From JAWMQL01 sp033283165 (GTDB taxonomy: Bacteria > Pseudomonadota > Gammaproteobacteria > Pseudomonadales > Halieaceae): a stretch of DNA of 64,000 nucleotides. The stretch is taken from the NCBI GenBank assembly GCA_033283165.1, contig JAWMQL010000003.1:620001-684000 (forward strand), in the 5' to 3' direction. A program made the translations under genes and the position numbers. Below are positions 33,267 through 42,121 of this stretch, one piece after another; position 1 is the first letter of the stretch, and every line of letters starts with the position of its first letter. The notes beneath the pieces are model-generated. The model ran no database searches. It was given only the letters and a program-made list of their open reading frames with translations, and was not told the DNA's origin.

Positions 33267-35444
33267 ATGAGTGAACGCATCAGGCAGGGTCGGCTGCAAG
33301 TCGCCCCGGAAATTCACCAGTTGCTGGAACAGGACATCGCCCCGGGCACCGGAGTGGACCCGGCCCGTTTCTGGCAGGCACTGGACGATATCGTGCATGA
33401 CCTGAGCCCCCGCAACCGGGAATTGCTGGCCCGGCGGGATGCACTGCAGGAGCGAATCGACAACTGGCACCGGGATAACCCGGGCGCCGGTTACGACCGC
33501 AGCGCCTACCGTGCTCTCCTGGAGGAACTGGGTTATCTGTTGCCCGAGGGCGACAACTTCGAGATTGAAACCACCGACGTGGACGAGGAAATCGCCACCC
33601 TGGCCGGACCGCAGCTGGTGGTCCCGGTAATGAATGCGCGCTATGCCCTGAACGCGGCCAATGCGCGCTGGGGCAGCCTGTACGATGCCCTGTACGGTAC
33701 CGACGTCATACCCGAGGACAACGGCGCCGAGCGCAGTGGCCCCTATAACCCGGTTCGTGGCAACAAGGTGATCGCCTGGGCGCGAGCCTTCCTCGACGCA
33801 CACTGTCCCCTGTCCGGTGGCAGCCACAGCGATGCCACGGCCTACACGGTGGTCGATGGCAACCTGCGCGTGGTACTCGCCTCCGGCCAGATCAGTGGCC
33901 TGGCAGACCCGGAACAATTCCGCGGCCATCGGGGCGAGACCAATGCGCCCGCCAATGTCCTGTTGCGCCACAACGGCCTGCACATCGACATACAGATCGA
34001 TCCGGGCAGCCCGGTTGGCGCCACCGACGGTGCCGGCGTCAAGGATGTGGTGCTCGAGGCCGCGCTCACCACCATCCAGGACTGCGAGGATTCCGTGGCC
34101 GCTGTGGATGCCGCGGACAAGGCGCTGGTTTACCGCAACTGGTTGGGACTGATGCGCGGCGACCTGTCCGAGCAACTGACCAAGGGCGGCAAAACGCTGA
34201 CCCGGACCCTGAACCCCGACCGCGTGTTCATCGGGCGCGACGGCGCGGAACTGGTACTGCCAGGCCGCAGCCTGATGTTCGTACGTAACGTGGGTCACCT
34301 GATGACCAACGAAGCCGTCCTGGACGAAAACGGCGACGAGATTTTCGAAGGCATGATGGACGGCATGTTCACTGCCGCCATCGCTCTCCATGACCTGCGG
34401 GGCCATGGCGACCTGCGTAATTCGCGCTGCGGCAGCGTGTACATCGTGAAACCGAAAATGCACGGCCCGGAGGAGGTCGCCTTTACCTGCGAGCTGTTCA
34501 GCCGCATCGAGGATGCACTGGAACTGCCACGCAACACTCTCAAACTGGGCATCATGGACGAAGAGCGGCGCACCACGGTCAATCTGAAGGAATGTATTCG
34601 GGTGGCGAAGGCGCGTGTGGTTTTCATCAACACCGGTTTCCTGGACCGGACCGGGGATGAGATCCACACCAGCATGGAAGCGGGCGCCATGACACCCAAG
34701 GGGGCCATGAAGCAGGAAGCCTGGATCAACGCCTACGAGGACTGGAACGTTGATACAGGTCTGGCCTGTGGCCTGAGCGGCCGGGCCCAGATCGGCAAGG
34801 GCATGTGGGCCATGCCCGACCTGATGGCGGACATGCTGGAAAGCAAGGTGGCACACCCCCTGGCGGGGGCCAGCACCGCCTGGGTACCCTCCCCCACTGC
34901 CGCCACCCTGCACGCAGTGCATTACCACCGGGTGGATGTGGCCGCGAGACAACAGGAACTCGCAGAACGCCCGCCCGCATCACTGGACGACATTCTCGCA
35001 ATACCGCTGCGCGGCGCCTCCGGCCTCAGCGACGCAGAGATACAGCGCGAACTGGACAACAACGCCCAGGGCATTCTCGGTTACGTGGTGCGCTGGATCG
35101 ACCAGGGCGTGGGCTGCTCCAAGGTGCCAGACATCAATAATGTCGGCCTGATGGAAGACCGCGCCACCCTGCGCATCTCCAGTCAGCACCTGGCCAACTG
35201 GCTGCGCCACGGTGTCTGCAGCGAGGCCCAGGTAAGAGAGACCCTGGAACGTATGGCGGCCGTGGTTGATCGGCAGAATGCCGGCGATCCCCTGTACCGC
35301 AACATGGCGCCGGACTTCGATGAGAGCGTGGCTTTCCAGGCCGCCTGCGACCTGGTATTCAAGGGCCGCGAGCAGCCCAACGGCTACACCGAACCGGTGC
35401 TGCACGCCCGGCGCCGGGAGGCGAAAGCGAAATACGGTGCCTGA
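33267..35444 (+). CDS. glcB: Malate synthase G
   Basis: Condenses glyoxylate with acetyl-CoA to malate in the cytoplasm, for growth on two-carbon compounds, fatty acids or glycolate. The 725-residue size is that of isoform G. The TIM-barrel core contains LRNSRCGSVYIVKPKMHG with the catalytic Arg, FSRIEDALELPRNTLKLGIMDEERRT with the magnesium ligand Glu, GFLDRTGDEIHTSMEAG with the Asp ligand, and a C-terminal DINNVGLMEDRATLRISSQ with the general base Asp. An AGAGGA ribosome binding site precedes the ATG. It abuts the convergent GT2 gene with no spacer. Confidence 0.97.
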   Translation: MSERIRQGRLQVAPEIHQLLEQDIAPGTGVDPARFWQALDDIVHDLSPRNRELLARRDALQERIDNWHRDNPGAGYDRSAYRALLEELGYLLPEGDNFEIETTDVDEEIATLAGPQLVVPVMNARYALNAANARWGSLYDALYGTDVIPEDNGAERSGPYNPVRGNKVIAWARAFLDAHCPLSGGSHSDATAYTVVDGNLRVVLASGQISGLADPEQFRGHRGETNAPANVLLRHNGLHIDIQIDPGSPVGATDGAGVKDVVLEAALTTIQDCEDSVAAVDAADKALVYRNWLGLMRGDLSEQLTKGGKTLTRTLNPDRVFIGRDGAELVLPGRSLMFVRNVGHLMTNEAVLDENGDEIFEGMMDGMFTAAIALHDLRGHGDLRNSRCGSVYIVKPKMHGPEEVAFTCELFSRIEDALELPRNTLKLGIMDEERRTTVNLKECIRVAKARVVFINTGFLDRTGDEIHTSMEAGAMTPKGAMKQEAWINAYEDWNVDTGLACGLSGRAQIGKGMWAMPDLMADMLESKVAHPLAGASTAWVPSPTAATLHAVHYHRVDVAARQQELAERPPASLDDILAIPLRGASGLSDAEIQRELDNNAQGILGYVVRWIDQGVGCSKVPDINNVGLMEDRATLRISSQHLANWLRHGVCSEAQVRETLERMAAVVDRQNAGDPLYRNMAPDFDESVAFQAACDLVFKGREQPNGYTEPVLHARRREAKAKYGA

Positions 35445-36323
35445 TCAGGAATTGGGGTCGAGATCGCCGTCCTTGTACTGCAAGTTGGTCAGCTGCTCCG
35501 AGAGCAGTCCCATCAGGAACACAATCACGCCACCCAGCAACAGCAGGGTGGTCATGTTGGTGAAGCGCAACACGCCGCTGGCGAGAAAGTTCAGGGCGTA
35601 ATTCAATACGCCCAGGCCAGCCAGCAGCACAGACATGGGGAAGTACACCTTCAGCGGCGAATACAGAGTGCCGATCTTGAAAATAATCAGGAAAAAACGC
35701 ACCCCGTCCCGCACCAGGCTGATATGGCTCTTGCCCAGGCGCTGTGACACCTCGATATCCACAAAGCCGACACTGTAACCGGCCCGGAAAAACGCCATGG
35801 TGGAAGTGGTCGGGTAACTGAAACCGTTGGGCAGGAGGTAGAGGAAGCTAAGGAATTTCTCCCGGTTCACCGCGCGAAACCCCGAGGTCAGGTCTTCGAT
35901 ACGCTGGTTGACCATCCAACTGGCCAGGAAATTGTACAGGCTGTTGGCACTCCAGCGCGCCATGCTGGCCTGGGACGAACGGCCGCTGCGGGCACCCACC
36001 ACGAGGTCGTAGCCCTCCTCGATCTTGTATAGCAGTTTTTCGATGTCCGCGGGGTCGTGCTGCCCGTCACCGTCCATGAAGACCAGAAACTCACCCCGCG
36101 CGGTGCGAGCCCCTGTCTTGATGGCCGCGCCGTTACCCTTGGAGTAGGGATGGCTCACCACCTGCACACCTGCCGCCTCGCACACTTCTACCGTGCTGTC
36201 GGAGGAGCCATCGTTCACCACGATGATTTCGGCCTCGGGGTACATGTCCCGCAATTTCGGCAAGGTCAACGCAAGACCCTGCTCCTCGTTTTTGGCGGGA
36301 ATGACTATGCTGAAGTTTTTCAT
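35445..36323 (-). CDS. Family 2 glycosyltransferase, dolichol-phosphate-mannose-synthase-like
   Basis: A 292-residue GT2 enzyme. The catalytic domain (1-220) shows VIPAKNEEQGLALTL, VVNDGSSDST with the nucleotide-binding Asp, SKGNGAAIKTGARTARGEF, and MDGDGQHDP with the DxD-like metal site. Two C-terminal hydrophobic segments (about 228-250 and 257-277) resemble the membrane anchors of DPM1/GtrB-like enzymes that load a sugar onto a polyprenyl phosphate. Next to it lie two membrane glycosyltransferase-like genes and the pilin, so it probably supplies a lipid-linked sugar to them. The sugar is unknown. Confidence 0.85.
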   Translation of the reverse strand: MKNFSIVIPAKNEEQGLALTLPKLRDMYPEAEIIVVNDGSSDSTVEVCEAAGVQVVSHPYSKGNGAAIKTGARTARGEFLVFMDGDGQHDPADIEKLLYKIEEGYDLVVGARSGRSSQASMARWSANSLYNFLASWMVNQRIEDLTSGFRAVNREKFLSFLYLLPNGFSYPTTSTMAFFRAGYSVGFVDIEVSQRLGKSHISLVRDGVRFFLIIFKIGTLYSPLKVYFPMSVLLAGLGVLNYALNFLASGVLRFTNMTTLLLLGGVIVFLMGLLSEQLTNLQYKDGDLDPNS

Positions 36324-36358
36324 CGCGATCTTATTGAGTGCTGTAGCGTAACTATATC

Positions 36359-38254
36359 CTACTGGGTATATAGCGCCAGCGTTTCGCGCTCAGTGTAGCT
36401 GAGCAACCCCTGGGACCGCATGTCCAACAGTTTTTGCATGACCAGTTCGCGTTCGACCGGCATCTGCAAGAGCGAGGTGAACTGTAGCTTCATCAGCAGG
36501 CCCTTTACGCTACGCGGCGATTGATCGAGGTACGCCTCGGTATAAGCCAACGCGAGCTCATAATTTTCCAGATGATTTTCCAGGATCGCCAGGGCCGCGT
36601 AACCCTCCGCCGGTAATGCCCGGCCATCCAACATGGTGCGCAACCGATTCTGGAACAGGCTCGAAACTTGTTCGGCCGGTATGGATTCACAATTACCCCG
36701 TATTACCCTGGAAATCAGCATCTCTGCTGTGGGCACCGAGCGAAACAGCAGACCGAGAGGACTTTCAAGGAATAGTCCCCCTTCATCGGGCATGGGTTGT
36801 TGCGCCATACAGGCCAGCACCATGCTTCTCAGATCCCGGTCACCCGGATGCTCCAGAGGATTCAACTCGTATGCCTTGCGGGAGTATTTCAATGCCGCAT
36901 CCAGTTCACCAAAACTGGCCAGCTCCGAGGCCATATCCAGGTTGGCTCGCGCGGATTCGGGATGACCGGCAAGATGGTTGAGCCGCAGTAGGTGGACGTT
37001 TGACCAGATCTGCACCTGGGACGAAGTCTTCAGGCTGAGTAATACCACCCAGACGGCCAGCCAGGCCTGCAGCGGTGGTAGCGTTCCCGGCCACTTTCGG
37101 CCGGCCATCGACAACAACAGTGCAATACCGAGAAACAGGCCTATACCAGGGAAGTAGTTGCGGTGTTCGAAGTACAGCTCCAGGGGCAGTATCGTGGACT
37201 CCACGCTGTGGCCCAGCAGGAAGAACGCTGCGGCGAAAACCAGGTAGCGCCCCTGCCGCCAACGCAGCAGCACTAGTGAAACCAGCCCCAGCAGGCACCA
37301 GGCCAGCACGGCCCAAAGTGTCGAGATAGGCCGCAGGAAACCGGTCGAGAGCTCCCAATCGTCGTGGTAAAGCCCCATCCGGCTCACGTCCGGCCTGGCT
37401 AGTTGCCCCAGGTAATCCCAAAGGATACGCGTTTCGGTCAATGCGCGCTGTTGCAGGGTAAAGGGCCGGTCCACAGGTGCCGGCAGCCACTCCGGCACCA
37501 GCCAGAGCACACTCAAAACCAACAGGGAGCCCAGCACCAGTGCGGCCAACCCGATGCGGGACGCCGAAACCAACCAGGGAATGCGCTTGCCCTCTGCGTC
37601 CCGACATTCGAGCAAAAGAACTTCCAGCAGCACCAATATCGGCAAGACGACGACCGCGTTTTCCTTGGCAAACAGGCCAGCAAGAAATGTCAGTACGATG
37701 CCGGCCATCAGCATACCTGCGCGCCATCGCAAGGGGCCCGGCCAATATCGCCGCAGATACAGGTACTGGATCAGCACCAGCAACATGAAAAAACAGGCCA
37801 GCATGGCCATGCGCTGCACGGAGTACAGTACAGTACTGACGTAAAGAGGGGATAGTAGCCAAGCAGTACCGCATAATAAAGGAGTCCACCGACACCGTTC
37901 GTACCCAGCGCGCGAAAGCAGCAAAACAAGCAACCAGATAACCAGTCCGCCATTGACCAGGTGCAGGACGATATTCACCTGCTTATGGCCCGCAGCACCG
38001 CGATCTAGCAGGAGTTTCTCCAGTGCAAAACTGGCCACAGATACTGGTCTACCCAGCGGGCCGGATCTGTCGGCCAGTGTATAGTCAATCGCCGTCGACA
38101 GATCCGCAACGCTTCGATTCAGTGCTCCCAGGCTGGAGCGGTCATCCAATAACCGCGGACCCTCGATTCCCGGACTGTACAACCAGGCCGCAAGGAGAGG
38201 GAAAAGTATGGCCGCCGAGAGGAATAGAAGGCGCTGCAAGAGCACCTTACTCAT
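36359..38254 (-). CDS. TMTC-like GT-C membrane glycosyltransferase with C-terminal TPR-like helices
   Basis: A 631-residue protein with about 10-11 membrane helices followed by about 200 residues of helical, TPR-like sequence (ALKYSRKAYELNPL, AALAILENHLENYELALAY). GT-C/TMTC features are present: an Asp-Asp pair in the first external loop (LLDDRSSLG, D37-D38), RPVSVASFAL, HLVNGGLVIWLL, LLSPLYVSTVLYSVQRMAML, LFAKENAVVVLP and EHRNYFPGIG. Such proteins transfer a sugar from a polyprenyl carrier to protein on the outer face of the inner membrane. The neighbouring paralogue, GT2 enzyme and pilin suggest pilin O-glycosylation. It overlaps the paralogue by 4 nt (ATGA). Confidence 0.72.
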   Translation of the reverse strand: MSKVLLQRLLFLSAAILFPLLAAWLYSPGIEGPRLLDDRSSLGALNRSVADLSTAIDYTLADRSGPLGRPVSVASFALEKLLLDRGAAGHKQVNIVLHLVNGGLVIWLLVLLLSRAGYERCRWTPLLCGTAWLLSPLYVSTVLYSVQRMAMLACFFMLLVLIQYLYLRRYWPGPLRWRAGMLMAGIVLTFLAGLFAKENAVVVLPILVLLEVLLLECRDAEGKRIPWLVSASRIGLAALVLGSLLVLSVLWLVPEWLPAPVDRPFTLQQRALTETRILWDYLGQLARPDVSRMGLYHDDWELSTGFLRPISTLWAVLAWCLLGLVSLVLLRWRQGRYLVFAAAFFLLGHSVESTILPLELYFEHRNYFPGIGLFLGIALLLSMAGRKWPGTLPPLQAWLAVWVVLLSLKTSSQVQIWSNVHLLRLNHLAGHPESARANLDMASELASFGELDAALKYSRKAYELNPLEHPGDRDLRSMVLACMAQQPMPDEGGLFLESPLGLLFRSVPTAEMLISRVIRGNCESIPAEQVSSLFQNRLRTMLDGRALPAEGYAALAILENHLENYELALAYTEAYLDQSPRSVKGLLMKLQFTSLLQMPVERELVMQKLLDMRSQGLLSYTERETLALYTQ

Positions 38255-40194
38255 TCTGCGCTAATCGTGTCGAATGCCAGCGTCCGCTTGATCCTGGCCA
38301 GATCTCGACGTTTGACGTCTATTCGCAACCAGTCCACTAGCATTTCAAAAGCCTGTGCGAGCTTCGCTTGCTCCGCCAACTCCTGCAAGTAGAAGCCATT
38401 GACCGAATAGTTACCAGGCTGGAGTTGTCGTGCTCGGTCCAGAATGTAGAGCAAACGCGCTGCAGGTTCGTCATTAAGCTTCAACGAGCGATATTTCTGG
38501 ACCAGCAAGGTGACGCTATTGGGGTTTTGGCGTAGCATCAAATCAAAAACTGCTTCCACCCTCTCGCCCGGCAGCGAGCATTCCTTCCGCTGCAGGCATT
38601 CGAATAGCAAAATTGTTACATTGAAGTCTGAGGCCTGCAAGCGATGACCTTCGATGCTTTGCGGCAGTTTATCCAGCAAACGCTCGGGATAATCCTGCTT
38701 CTGTCGACTGGCGAATACATAGAGGTTGATCAGGCCAGATGGGCTGGACTCCAACACAGCGTATTCCCGGAAGTGTTCTTCCGCCATCGTCTCCAGTTCT
38801 TCCCGGGTTTCAGCCCTGATATCACTAGAACCTTCGTGCTGGAGTGCGCGGGTTATCGCATAAGCCAAGTTATAATGAGAGCGTGCCGATTCAGGATGAT
38901 TGTCCACCATGGCCGTCGACAAGGCCAATTCACTTGTCCAGGGTTGTACCCGGAGCGCGGTGAGTCCTGCCAGCGAGAGGACAAAAATTAACAATGGCAC
39001 ATTGCTAGATAGTACCTTCGCCTGATCGCCCAACCAATAAAGCAGTGCTGACAGTCCCAGACAAACTCCAATGCTCGGAAGGTAGTTACGGTGCTCGTAA
39101 ACCATCTCAAGTGCAAGGAAGCCGGACTCGATGCTGTGTCCCACAATGAATACCAGTAGCCCCAATAACAGCAATGGGGAGCGCTCTCGAGCGGCCCAAG
39201 CTGCGACTAAAATCATTAACCAAGAAATAATTGCCAGGGCGGTTGTCAGTGGGCTGAAGAGTGACCTGGAAAGGATCAGGTCATCGTGCAGGAACCCCAT
39301 GCTGCCAACATCAGGTAGCACCAGCCAGGACAAGTACTGCCAGAGGATGCGACTCTGGCTTAGCAGGCGCTGCTCCAGTGTGAAATTACGCTCTGCATAG
39401 CTGCTGACCAGGAAATCATAGGAAAATAAAAATAGAGCACCGACGAGGACCAGCGGCGTAAGCGCTGCCACCCAGGAGATGATTTGCAGCCGTGGCTGAC
39501 TCACACCTCGCCAGCGACCCCGGAATACCGTAATTTCCAAAACCGGAATAAGCCACAGCAACAGGGCGACGTTTTCTTTACAGTAAACCCCGATATAGGT
39601 GATCAGGCTGAGCCACAGGGCGGCTGCGGGCAGTTCCCCGGTCGCAGGACCACGCTCAAGCCACCGCAAACGGTAACGGGAAAATAGCATCAAGCCGACG
39701 AGGACCGCCAGCGTCGACAATTGTGCCATGCGCTGCACCGTGTATAGCACCGTTGTCACATGCAGCGGGTGCAACAGCCAGATCGCCGCGGCGCCCAGCG
39801 CCACTGCACGACCAGACTTCAGGTTATAACCCAGGGCCGCCAGGATAAAATGACTTAATTGAAACAGTACTGCCCCACAAAGTAGGTGAATAAACAAGTT
39901 AACTGCTTTTAGTTGCTCTAATTTGAAACCTCCGGCAGCGGCATGATTGGCGGCAAAGGTCGCCATGCTGATTGGCCGCCGGAGGGGACCAGATTCCGAA
40001 CTCAGTGCCGCAGTGCGCCACTCGTCAAAAATGGTTCCGCCAATCTGTACCGCAGGATTGGTTGTCAGCGCCGGATGGTCGTCGAATACTAGCGGGCCCG
40101 ACAGGGCTGGCAAGTAGATAATAAGGGTTAAGAGCAGCAAGAAACCGAGGATCGTCAGTAATTTCTTGTCTATTTCCAACGTCAGTTTTACCAC
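38251..40194 (-). CDS. TMTC-like GT-C membrane glycosyltransferase, paralogue of the adjacent gene
   Basis: A 647-residue protein with the same plan as its neighbour: VFDDHPALTTN with an Asp-Asp pair (D38-D39), RPISMATFAANH, NLFIHLLCGAVLFQL, LLHPLHVTTVLYTVQRMAQL, VYCKENVALLLWLIP and EHRNYLPSIG, then an extended helical C-terminal region with repeated TPR-like spacing. The sequences are clearly related but diverged, so this is an old duplication, or two enzymes with different acceptors or sugars. Its DNA looks AT-richer than the flanking housekeeping genes. It is preceded by pilA, transcribed in the same direction, with a terminator between. Confidence 0.72.
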   Translation of the reverse strand: MVKLTLEIDKKLLTILGFLLLLTLIIYLPALSGPLVFDDHPALTTNPAVQIGGTIFDEWRTAALSSESGPLRRPISMATFAANHAAAGGFKLEQLKAVNLFIHLLCGAVLFQLSHFILAALGYNLKSGRAVALGAAAIWLLHPLHVTTVLYTVQRMAQLSTLAVLVGLMLFSRYRLRWLERGPATGELPAAALWLSLITYIGVYCKENVALLLWLIPVLEITVFRGRWRGVSQPRLQIISWVAALTPLVLVGALFLFSYDFLVSSYAERNFTLEQRLLSQSRILWQYLSWLVLPDVGSMGFLHDDLILSRSLFSPLTTALAIISWLMILVAAWAARERSPLLLLGLLVFIVGHSIESGFLALEMVYEHRNYLPSIGVCLGLSALLYWLGDQAKVLSSNVPLLIFVLSLAGLTALRVQPWTSELALSTAMVDNHPESARSHYNLAYAITRALQHEGSSDIRAETREELETMAEEHFREYAVLESSPSGLINLYVFASRQKQDYPERLLDKLPQSIEGHRLQASDFNVTILLFECLQRKECSLPGERVEAVFDLMLRQNPNSVTLLVQKYRSLKLNDEPAARLLYILDRARQLQPGNYSVNGFYLQELAEQAKLAQAFEMLVDWLRIDVKRRDLARIKRTLAFDTISAE

Positions 40195-40213
40195 CTTGTT
40201 TTAAACCTGAACG

Positions 40214-40242
40214 AGAAAAGCCCGGCCGGGGCCGGGCTCTTT
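40214..40242 (-). terminator. Intrinsic terminator after pilA
   Basis: On the minus strand the 9-bp arms AGCCCGGCC and GGCCGGGCT (40219-40227 and 40230-40238) form a GC-rich hairpin followed by TTTT (40218-40215). It begins about 18 nt after the pilA stop. It should limit read-through from pilA into the glycosyltransferase genes. Confidence 0.8.
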
Positions 40243-40255
40243 GAAAAGTAGCCTG

Positions 40256-40729
40256 TTAACCGCGGCAGTTTGCGGGCAAATACTTGGCGGGCAATGTCGA
40301 TCCTGAAATTCCAGGCTTACATTTCCATTCAATAGTTCGGGTGGTTGTATCTACGACACCGGAAAGCGTAAAAGAGTTGTCGTCACCCGAAGCTCCTGGA
40401 ACTACGATTTGCTTAACGTAGGCAGTCAACGCCGGGTCGGTCCCAGTCAAAGTGTACTTAATTGATGAAACGATATTGGTATCGGGAAATGTATTGATAC
40501 CCACGCTGGCCACGTTTGCGGTTGCCGGCAGCGTACCGTTAGAAGCTAGGTACTCAGTTACCGTGGTCTTGGCCTCAGCCAGCAGCGCCAGGGGCTCGGA
40601 CATTTTTGCCCGCACCGTGTAATCCTGGTAAGCCGGCAGGGCTATCGCCGCAAGGATACCGACGATCGCGATTACGATCATCAGTTCGATCAGGGTGAAA
40701 CCCCGCTGAACTTGCTGTTTCATATTCAT
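40256..40729 (-). CDS. pilA: Type IV pilin, major subunit
   Basis: A 157-residue type IVa pilin. The class III leader MNMKQQVQRG ends at G10; cleavage before F11 leaves the FTLIELMIVIAIVGILAAIALP helix with E15 as the conserved Glu5 of mature pilin. The C-terminal disulfide region is formed by C137 and C155 (WKCKP to LPANCRG). GGAGAG lies 5 nt upstream of the ATG at 40729. A sigma-54 promoter upstream and a terminator downstream indicate a strongly expressed single-gene unit. The Thr/Ser-rich middle (TTTVTEYLASNGT, VDTTTRT) offers possible glycosylation sites. Confidence 0.95.
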   Translation of the reverse strand: MNMKQQVQRGFTLIELMIVIAIVGILAAIALPAYQDYTVRAKMSEPLALLAEAKTTVTEYLASNGTLPATANVASVGINTFPDTNIVSSIKYTLTGTDPALTAYVKQIVVPGASGDDNSFTLSGVVDTTTRTIEWKCKPGISGSTLPAKYLPANCRG

Positions 40730-40813
40730 GTTTCTCTCCGTAAAGCCAATGTTTGTGTCACGATCCCTGTATCATCGGAAGCGAGGTTGCACCGATTCGG
40801 GTACAGTACTGCC

Positions 40814-40829
40814 AGCAGCTTCCGTGCCA
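40814..40829 (-). promoter_or_regulatory. Sigma-54 (RpoN) promoter of pilA
   Basis: The minus strand reads TGGCACGGAAGCTGCT, with GG at -24 and GC at -12 in the exact 10-bp-spaced arrangement of sigma-54 promoters (consensus TGGCACG-N4-TTGCA). It lies about 85 bp before the pilA ATG. RpoN/PilR control of pilA is established in Pseudomonas; here it is inferred from the site. Confidence 0.82.
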
Positions 40830-40962
40830 ACCCCCCAAAAATAAAGATAACTAGAATCAATAATTTATATTTTTCAGCAGGTTACGGAACGTTCGGTTTT
40901 TCTCGACAGCAGGCACGTGCATAATGGATCCTGCATAGCCGCTGACGCGGAGGAGAATAGAG

Positions 40963-40977
40963 TGACAGTTTTTGTCA
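40963..40977. promoter_or_regulatory. TGACA/TGTCA inverted repeat, candidate PilR-type site
   Basis: TGACA (40963-40967) and TGTCA (40973-40977) form a 5-bp inverted repeat, with a further CTGAC close by. It is about 135 bp upstream of the pilA -24 element. PilR in Pseudomonas recognises clustered TGTC sequences upstream of pilA, so this is a possible enhancer site. The surrounding 430 bp (40730-41161) hold no gene that I can support. Confidence 0.3.
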
Positions 40978-41106
40978 GTTACTGACGGTAATGCTTTTGC
41001 ATACCAGAACAGAAGTATGGTCACACCCATCTGTTACTTTTATCTTGTGACAAACGTATCGTTGCGCAACGTTCCACACATGGACCTGAACTCTCTTGTG
41101 CCTTGC

Positions 41107-41128
41107 AGAGAGGTGTAATAACCTCTTT
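41107..41128 (+). other. Stem-loop in the leader of the HAMP-like gene
   Basis: AGAGAGGT (41107-41114) and ACCTCTTT (41121-41128) pair over 8 bp, one of them G-U, around a 6-nt loop, 33 nt before the ATG at 41162. It has no following T-run in the rightward direction. Role unknown. Confidence 0.4.
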
Positions 41129-41161
41129 GCTACTAGAAGAATATCAATCAATGGGGCACAC

Positions 41162-41665
41162 ATGACCAACAGGCGTAAAACGGTCGTCATCAACAAGAAA
41201 TTCCAGTACCAGCAGGCCCTGATGACTGTGGCCGTTACGGTACTACTGGTGAACAGTTTCCTGATCTTCCGCATGTTTGTACCCGACGATAGCTCTGCCG
41301 CCCTGTCGTCCTCGTTGTTGTATGCGATTGCCGCTATTGAACTGCTGTTGATTGTATCGGTCTGGTACGGCAGCCTGAAATCGAGCCACCGCATCGCCGG
41401 TCCGGTATTCGTTATTACCCGGGAAATAGGCAAACTCGGCCGGGGCGACTTCAGCGCCCAAATCCGCTTGCGCAAGAAAGATATGTTCCTGGACATGGCG
41501 GAAGAAATGAATGCCAGCCTCGAACTGCTCAGAAATCGGATCAAGGCGATTAAGGATGCCGCGGCCGCGGCGCGCTGCGCCAGTTCAGGCAGCGATGAAA
41601 CCGAGGTTGCTTTGGCCAGTTTGTACGAACAGATTGACCAGTTGCGTACCGAAGAACAACCTTAA
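41162..41665 (+). CDS. HAMP-domain-like membrane protein without an output domain
   Basis: A 167-residue protein with a short cytoplasmic start, two membrane helices (about 21-37 and 53-70) and a HAMP-like linker (SHRIAGPVFVITREIGKLGRGDFSAQIRLRKKDMFLDMAEEMN, about 75-117). A coiled coil continues to the end. There is no kinase, cyclase or chemoreceptor domain after the HAMP. It sits between pilA and the second pilin and ends 15 nt before the latter, so a role in pilus signalling or pilin handling is possible but unproven. ATG at 41162 is preferred over an upstream in-frame start. Confidence 0.68.
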   Translation: MTNRRKTVVINKKFQYQQALMTVAVTVLLVNSFLIFRMFVPDDSSAALSSSLLYAIAAIELLLIVSVWYGSLKSSHRIAGPVFVITREIGKLGRGDFSAQIRLRKKDMFLDMAEEMNASLELLRNRIKAIKDAAAAARCASSGSDETEVALASLYEQIDQLRTEEQP

Positions 41666-41680
41666 AGAGATATCAGAGTG

Positions 41681-42121
41681 ATGCAACAACGCAGGGAACG
41701 AGGATTCACCATCGTTGAATTAATGGCCGTTGTCGCCATCGTCAGTATTCTCGCCGTGATCGCCATGGCCGCCTACTCGGATTACGCAGCAAGGGCACAG
41801 GTGTCAGAGGGTATTGGACTCGCGACCGAAGTCAAGCAGGGCGTTATGCAGGCTTTTTATATAGAAGGTAGCCTGCCAAATAACAACGCCGCGGCGGGTA
41901 TCGGCACTCCAGACACCTACCAGACCGATATCGTCAACAGTATTGGTGTCGGAACTTCCGGGGTCATCACGATTCATTACAATACCACCTTGATGACGAC
42001 CAACAACAAACTCCAGCTTATTCCCACGCCAGATCCAAACGGCAATCTGCAGTGGACCTGCAAGCCCGCCACCACCAATGGCATCAAGCTCACCTATGTT
42101 CCACCTGCCTGCCGCGGATAG
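41681..42121 (+). CDS. Type IV pilin, second subunit
   Basis: A 146-residue prepilin. The leader MQQRRERG ends at G8 and the mature start is FTIVELMAVVAIVSILAVIA with E13 as Glu5. The C-terminal cysteines (WTCKP and VPPACRG) match those of PilA, so it has major-pilin architecture rather than that of a short minor pilin. It is orientated opposite to pilA, directly before pilB, and coupled to the HAMP-like gene. ATG at 41681 or the preceding GTG at 41678 may be used. Alternative pilin, accessory pilin and DNA-uptake pilin are all possible. Confidence 0.88.
   Translation: MQQRRERGFTIVELMAVVAIVSILAVIAMAAYSDYAARAQVSEGIGLATEVKQGVMQAFYIEGSLPNNNAAAGIGTPDTYQTDIVNSIGVGTSGVITIHYNTTLMTTNNKLQLIPTPDPNGNLQWTCKPATTNGIKLTYVPPACRG

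Noticed and set aside
33234..34952. 572-residue ORF opposite malate synthase G
   Set aside because: It is fully antisense to glcB, a clear 725-residue housekeeping enzyme, and shows the His/Gln/Val-rich composition of a GC-driven shadow frame.
40962..40985. Seven-codon GTG-started ORF behind a GGAGGAG sequence
   Set aside because: A strong ribosome-binding-like sequence precedes it, but the peptide is too short and it overlaps the TGACA/TGTCA repeat; nothing supports translation.
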